Of a DNA stretch of 19,188 bases, positions 15,164-19,188 are shown one piece after another (the stretch's first letter is position 1; every line of letters begins with the position of its first letter). The position numbers and the translations under genes are program-made. The notes beneath the pieces were generated by a model that saw only the letters and a program-made list of their open reading frames with translations, ran no database searches and was not told where the DNA came from. Origin of the DNA: DATJGR01 sp032124855 (GTDB lineage: Bacteria > Pseudomonadota > Gammaproteobacteria > Pseudomonadales > Azotimanducaceae). The stretch covers positions 1-19,188 of the forward strand of contig JAQBCT010000330.1 of assembly GCA_032124855.1 (NCBI GenBank). The letters run 5' to 3'.

Positions 15164-16219
15164 TCAGCGAAAGCTCGCGTTGATCGGCTTCAGCGCGGCA
15201 TCTCCGGGGCACAACTCCGTCTCGGTCAAGGAGTTCAGTGGTTCCTCGACTGTATCGAGAATCGAATGGCAGTCCGCCGCCTCGTGTTCGATATACAGCA
15301 ACCCGGTGACCACTTCGCCTTCCTGCTGCTTGCGCTGCACATACGACAGCGCCGCGACACGATCGTGCGCGTCATAGTCCTGCGCGAGTTTGCGCAGGCG
15401 CAGGGTCGACCCGTCTGGCATCAACACATCTTCGCGCGTGCCGGGTGCATAGTCCGCCGTGATCTCGGCGTGTGGCGGCACGAAGTCGGCGCTCATCACA
15501 TCACCGCGGTGGCCGCGCACGTAGTCGTAGCTCTTGGTGGAGCCCGGGTGATTGTTAAACGCCACGCAGGGTGAGATGACATCGATGAAGGCGAAGCCCT
15601 TGTGCAGCAGTGCGGCGCGAATCAACGGCACTAGCTGGCTTTTGTCGCCGGAAAAGCTGCGCGCCACGAAGGTCGCGCCCAGCTGTAGCGCGATGCTCAC
15701 CAGATCGATGGGATCGTACAGATTTGGCGCGCCGCGCTTGCTGGTGGAGCCGCGATCGTTGGTCGCCGAGAACTGTCCCTTCGTCAATCCGTAGGTGCCA
15801 TTGTTGTCGACGATGTAACACATGTTGATGCGTCGCCGAACGATATGCGCGAACTGACCCATGCCGATGGAGGCCGTATCGCCGTCACCCGAAATACCAA
15901 TGCAATACAGCTCCCGGTTCGCCAGGTTCGCGCCCGTCGCAACAGATGGCATTCGACCGTGTACCGAGTTGAATCCGTGTGACTTGCCCAGAAAATACGT
16001 GGGCGTCTTCGACGAACAGCCGATGCCAGACAGTTTCGCGAAGCGGTGCGGCGCAATCGATAGATCGGCGCACGCCTGCACGATTGCAGCGCTGACCGAG
16101 TCGTGACCACAGCCGGCGCACAGAGTCGACACCGAGCCTTCGTAATCGCGTCGCGTCAAACCGAGATCGTTGAGCTTCAGCTGGGGGTGGTGGACGCCAG
16201 GTTTTGTCACGAATGTCAT
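15164..16219 (-). CDS. korB: 2-oxoacid:ferredoxin oxidoreductase beta subunit (probably 2-oxoglutarate)
   Basis: 351 residues. It is the thiamine-diphosphate and [4Fe-4S] subunit of a CoA-dependent 2-oxoacid:ferredoxin oxidoreductase. Cluster ligands are Cys34 and Cys37 (LCAGCGHDS), Cys68 (GIGCSSKTP) and Cys218 (ISPCVAFNN). The TPP/Mg motif is GDGDTASIGMGQ (111-122), followed by YIVDNNGTYGLTKGQ (135-149). The C-terminal third (EHEAADCHSILDTVEEPLNS) is an extension common in KorB-type sequences. The ATG at 16219 overlaps the korA stop (ATGA) and has GGAGG with a 7-nt spacer. An in-frame start 34 codons upstream would lie inside korA and is rejected. The choice of 2-oxoglutarate over pyruvate or branched-chain oxoacids rests on family resemblance. 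Confidence 0.93.
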   Translation of the reverse strand: MTFVTKPGVHHPQLKLNDLGLTRRDYEGSVSTLCAGCGHDSVSAAIVQACADLSIAPHRFAKLSGIGCSSKTPTYFLGKSHGFNSVHGRMPSVATGANLANRELYCIGISGDGDTASIGMGQFAHIVRRRINMCYIVDNNGTYGLTKGQFSATNDRGSTSKRGAPNLYDPIDLVSIALQLGATFVARSFSGDKSQLVPLIRAALLHKGFAFIDVISPCVAFNNHPGSTKSYDYVRGHRGDVMSADFVPPHAEITADYAPGTREDVLMPDGSTLRLRKLAQDYDAHDRVAALSYVQRKQQEGEVVTGLLYIEHEAADCHSILDTVEEPLNSLTETELCPGDAALKPINASFR

Positions 16220-18045
16220 CGGCTGACCTCCGAAATGCGCGCCAGCTTGTTCTGCGCAAAATGCTCTGTGATGGCGTGGCTGATGAACTGCGCTGAAATC
16301 GACAGCCCGCCGTAGTAGCACACGGGTACCAGTTTCGCCGGTGCGACGTCGCCCTCGTTGACCAGGATCATGCGCATCTGTGCATCACGATTCTGTTCCA
16401 CGATGAACGTAATCTCATGGTTGTTGATGAAATCGAATATCGATTCCGCAAACGGCACCGCGCGAATGCGCAGCGTGTCGAGTTGGATACCCTCGGCGGC
16501 CAGCAGATCCAGCGCCTCCTGCATCGGCGTGTAGCTGGTGCCGTAGTAGATGATGCCGTAGGCGCGTCGATGCACGGCTTCGTGAATATGCGGTTGCGGC
16601 ACCAGGGCGCGCGCGGTCTCCCACTTCAGCAGCAGCCGATCCATGTTGGCCGTGTAATCCTCCGGGCTCTCCGTGTAACTGGCGTACGCATCACGCGACG
16701 TGCCGCGGGTGAAGAAACTGCCTTTCGATGGATGGGTACCCGGCAACGTGCGATAGCCGATGCCGTCGCCATCCACATCAACGTATCGGCCGAAGCGTTC
16801 CAGCTTATCCAGCGCCTGCGCGTCATAGACCTTGCCGCGGTCGTAACGCCGCGCGTCATCCCACTGCAGCGGTTCCGACATCATTTCGTTCATGCCCAGT
16901 TCCAGGTCGGACATCACGATCACCGGTGTCTGCAGCCGATCGGCGAGATCCAGCGCATCCGCTGTGAAATCGAAACACTCCTTCGGTGTAGACGGGATCA
17001 GCAGCACGTGGCGCGTGTCACCGTGCGATGCATACATGGCGGATATCAGATCAGCCTGCTGCGTGCGAGTGGGCATGCCCGTGGACGGGCCGGCGCGTTG
17101 CACATCGATCAGTACCGCGGGGATCTCGGCAAAATACGCCAGGCCCAGAAATTCGCTCATCAGCGACACACCGGGGCCACTCGTCGCGGTAAAGGACCGA
17201 GCGCCATTCCAGCCCGCCCCAATCACCATGCCGATGGCCGACAGTTCGTCTTCGGCCTGCATGATCGCAAAACGCTTCTTGCCCGTGGCCTTATCCACCC
17301 GCAGCCGATTGGCATAGCGCTCGAAGGATTCGGCGACCGACGTCGATGGCGTGATCGGGTACCACGCACACACCGTGGCACCCCCATAGATGGCACCGAG
17401 CCCGGTGGCCGTATTGCCTTCAATCATGATGGCATCGCCGATGGCATCGCTGCGGCGCAGCTGAATGGGCAGCGGTGTCTCGAGATAGTCGCGTGCGTAA
17501 TTGCGACCGATCTCCAAGGCGTGAATATTCGGCTTGATCAGCGCATCTTTGCCTTTGTATTGCGCCGATACCATGCCCGTGAGCACGTCGAAGTCGATAT
17601 TGATCAGTTCAGCCAGCGCGCCGACGTAGACGATATTTTTGAACAGCTGGCGTTGCTTGAGATCGGAAAATTCCGACAACAGCAGCGTGGCGATGGGTAT
17701 GCCCACATCCACCACATCGGCGCGTCGCAATGCCTTGGGCAACGGCTTGGAGCTGTCGTAGACCACGTAACCGCCTGGCACGATGCTCGCGACGTCTTCG
17801 GCGTACGTTTCCGCGTTCATCGCGACCAGGAGATCGACGCCATCACGCCGCCCCAGGTAACCGCGTTCACTGACGCGCACCTCGAACCAGGTGGGCAGGC
17901 CCTGGATGTTGGACGGAAAGATATTGCGCGTCCCGACCGGAATCCCCATCCGGAACACGGCTTTGGCGAACATGCCATTGGCACTCGCCGAACCGGAACC
18001 GTTGACGTTGGCGAACTTGATGACGAAATCGTTATAGCGCGTCAT
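16216..18045 (-). CDS. korA: 2-oxoacid:ferredoxin oxidoreductase, fused gamma-alpha subunit
   Basis: 609 residues. Residues 1 to about 190 are the gamma domain (KFANVNGSGSASANGMFAKA, then GIPVGTRNIFPSNIQGLPTW and DLLVAMNAETYAEDV). From about 205 the alpha subunit begins: EGNTATGLGAIYGGATVCAW, the signature YPITPSTS (229-236), QAEDELSAIGMVIGAGWNGA (263-282) and TATSGPGVSLMSEFLGLAYF. This gamma-alpha fusion with a separate beta subunit is the usual two-gene KorAB form. The alpha part completes the TPP site and forms the CoA-binding regions. I chose the ATG at 18045, which overlaps the stop of the upstream flavoprotein gene by 4 nt (ATGA). A longer frame to 18126 lies inside that gene and lacks homology. 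Confidence 0.93.
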   Translation of the reverse strand: MTRYNDFVIKFANVNGSGSASANGMFAKAVFRMGIPVGTRNIFPSNIQGLPTWFEVRVSERGYLGRRDGVDLLVAMNAETYAEDVASIVPGGYVVYDSSKPLPKALRRADVVDVGIPIATLLLSEFSDLKQRQLFKNIVYVGALAELINIDFDVLTGMVSAQYKGKDALIKPNIHALEIGRNYARDYLETPLPIQLRRSDAIGDAIMIEGNTATGLGAIYGGATVCAWYPITPSTSVAESFERYANRLRVDKATGKKRFAIMQAEDELSAIGMVIGAGWNGARSFTATSGPGVSLMSEFLGLAYFAEIPAVLIDVQRAGPSTGMPTRTQQADLISAMYASHGDTRHVLLIPSTPKECFDFTADALDLADRLQTPVIVMSDLELGMNEMMSEPLQWDDARRYDRGKVYDAQALDKLERFGRYVDVDGDGIGYRTLPGTHPSKGSFFTRGTSRDAYASYTESPEDYTANMDRLLLKWETARALVPQPHIHEAVHRRAYGIIYYGTSYTPMQEALDLLAAEGIQLDTLRIRAVPFAESIFDFINNHEITFIVEQNRDAQMRMILVNEGDVAPAKLVPVCYYGGLSISAQFISHAITEHFAQNKLARISEVSR

Positions 18046-19188
18046 GCGGCATACGACCCCAGTTGTGGCAGGTGCAGCACCGACTTCTGCATATCCCAGG
18101 CATTCGTGGGACAGCGTTCGGCGCACAACCCGCAGTGCAGACAGACATCCTCGTCCTTCACCATCACGCGACCTGTCTTCAGTTCACCGGATATGTACAG
18201 ATCCTGCGTCGCGTTGCTGGCCGGGGCGCTCAGATGCTGCCGAAGCGCCGCTTCGTCGTCGTTGGCTGTGAACGTGATGCAATCCAGCGGGCAGATGTCG
18301 ACGCAAGCATCGCACTCGATGCACAGGTTGTCGGTGAACACCGTCTGAACATCACAATTCAGGCACCGCTGGGCTTCCCGAAGCCCCAGTTCGCGATCGA
18401 AGCCGAGTTCGACCTCCATCTTGATATTTTTCAGCGACTTGCGCTTATCGGCGTGGGGCACGAGGTGGCGCTTGGATGCGTCGTGGGTGCTGTCGTAGCT
18501 CCACTCGTGCATGCCCATCTTCTGGCTGATCAGGTTGACGCCCTCTGGTGGCCGGTCAGCGACCAAGTCCTTTCCCTGGCACAGCAGATGAATGGAAATG
18601 GCCGCCTTATGGGCGTGAGCCGACGCCCAGATGATGTTCTCGGGGCCGAAGGCCGAGTCGCCGCCGAAGAATACGTGCGCCAGTGACGATTGCAGCGTGT
18701 CGCGGTTGAGCACCGGGCATTCCCAGCGGTCGAATTCGATGCCGATGTCGCGTTCGATCCAGGGGCAATGATTCTCCTGGCCGATCGCCATCAACACATG
18801 ATCGGCTTCCATGAATACATCGGGGGCTCCGGTGGGCACGGTCTGCATCCGGCCATTCGCATCGGCGGCCTGGGTGACGCACTGAAAGCGCACACCCTTG
18901 AGACGCCCGTCCTCGTGGACGAATTCCACCGGCGGGCGGTTGTTGACGATGGGAATGCCTTCTGACATCGCATCCTCTTTTTCCCACTCCGACGCCTTCA
19001 TCACGTCAAAACCGGAACGCACAACCACGGTCACCTGTTCGGCGCCCAGGCGGCGTGCGGTGCGACAACAGTCCATCGCCGTATTGCCGCCACCCAGGAC
19101 GATGACCTTGCCCTTGATCGATGTGGTGTGACCAAACGCCACGCTGGAAAGCCAGTCAATCCCGATTGAAATTTGCGCAGCGCTCTCC
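18042..19188 (-). CDS. GltD-like FAD/NAD(P) oxidoreductase with C-terminal ferredoxin domain, 5'-truncated
   Basis: The frame is open to the window edge, so the N-terminal part (first FAD Rossmann motif) lies outside; about 381 residues are visible. The NAD(P) Rossmann segment is KVIVLGGGNTAMDCCRTARR, followed by the FAD-closing motif VFFGGDSAFGPENIIWASAH of glutamate-synthase small-subunit-like oxidoreductases. The C-terminal ~120 residues hold a CLNC pair and two ferredoxin motifs, CIECDACVDICP and CLHCGLCAERCP, enough for two [4Fe-4S] clusters. The gene is translationally coupled to korA. It probably moves electrons between KorAB-reduced clusters and NAD(P)H, by analogy with NfnB/GltD flavoproteins. 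The direction is not known. The GTG at 19142 is internal and not the start. No gltB is seen, so it need not be a glutamate synthase subunit. Confidence 0.88.
   Translation of the reverse strand, partial: ESAAQISIGIDWLSSVAFGHTTSIKGKVIVLGGGNTAMDCCRTARRLGAEQVTVVVRSGFDVMKASEWEKEDAMSEGIPIVNNRPPVEFVHEDGRLKGVRFQCVTQAADANGRMQTVPTGAPDVFMEADHVLMAIGQENHCPWIERDIGIEFDRWECPVLNRDTLQSSLAHVFFGGDSAFGPENIIWASAHAHKAAISIHLLCQGKDLVADRPPEGVNLISQKMGMHEWSYDSTHDASKRHLVPHADKRKSLKNIKMEVELGFDRELGLREAQRCLNCDVQTVFTDNLCIECDACVDICPLDCITFTANDDEAALRQHLSAPASNATQDLYISGELKTGRVMVKDEDVCLHCGLCAERCPTNAWDMQKSVLHLPQLGSYAA

Noticed and set aside
16417..18348. A 643-codon open frame on the plus strand opposite korA
   Set aside because: It mirrors korA, which has clear family motifs and overlapping neighbours. 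The plus-strand protein is rich in His, Arg and Gln with no recognisable domain, as expected for an antisense shadow in GC-rich DNA.

Overview
The window looks like chromosomal DNA of a gammaproteobacterium, moderately GC-rich, with strong G/C preference at third codon positions. The basis is the six-subunit Na+-NQR operon, the long Pseudomonas/Shewanella-type glyceraldehyde-3-phosphate dehydrogenase next to it, gammaproteobacterial tRNA-Glu and tRNA-Gly genes with encoded CCA ends, and a 34-bp inverted repeat of REP/RAYT style. The genus cannot be fixed from the sequence.

Layout. 1-636 (+): 3' part of an aldose-1-epimerase-like protein. 691-983 (-): a tRNA-Glu/tRNA-Gly pair with a near-consensus sigma70 promoter. 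1002-3442: a DUF815 AAA+ ATPase (-), a possible 48-residue Arg-rich protein (+), and a same-strand run (-) of a GNAT acetyltransferase, a DUF503 protein and a one-TM unknown protein. 3535-6102 (+): an LLM-class flavin oxidoreductase, a NUDT19-like Nudix hydrolase overlapping it by 4 nt, and a crotonase-fold acyl-CoA enzyme. 6107-6220: a 10-bp tandem repeat and a large inverted repeat. 6236-7330 (-): a broken MFS transporter gene with two frame shifts and an apparent internal loss. 7432-13294 (-): nqrABCDEF, tightly packed, ending in a hairpin that overlaps the nqrF stop codon. 13554-15026 (-): the long GAPDH. 15164-19188 (-): a translationally coupled trio of an FAD/NAD(P)/2x[4Fe-4S] oxidoreductase (5' end outside the window), a fused gamma-alpha 2-oxoacid:ferredoxin oxidoreductase subunit (korA) and its TPP subunit (korB).

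How the genes work together. The right-hand 12 kb is an energy-metabolism block on the minus strand. KorAB is expected to oxidise a 2-oxoacid (probably 2-oxoglutarate) and reduce ferredoxin-type clusters. The flavoprotein could pass those electrons to NAD(P)+. GAPDH produces NADH (cofactor preference not tested). Na+-NQR oxidises NADH with ubiquinone and exports Na+. No apbE or nqrM gene, both needed to mature Na+-NQR, is present in the window. The left and middle parts are ordinary housekeeping and small metabolic genes.

I found no clearly new defence, mobile or biosynthetic system. The points most worth checking are the KorAB-flavoprotein module, the Arg within the NqrB flavinylation motif, the transporter pseudogene beside the inverted repeat, and the nqr leader region.
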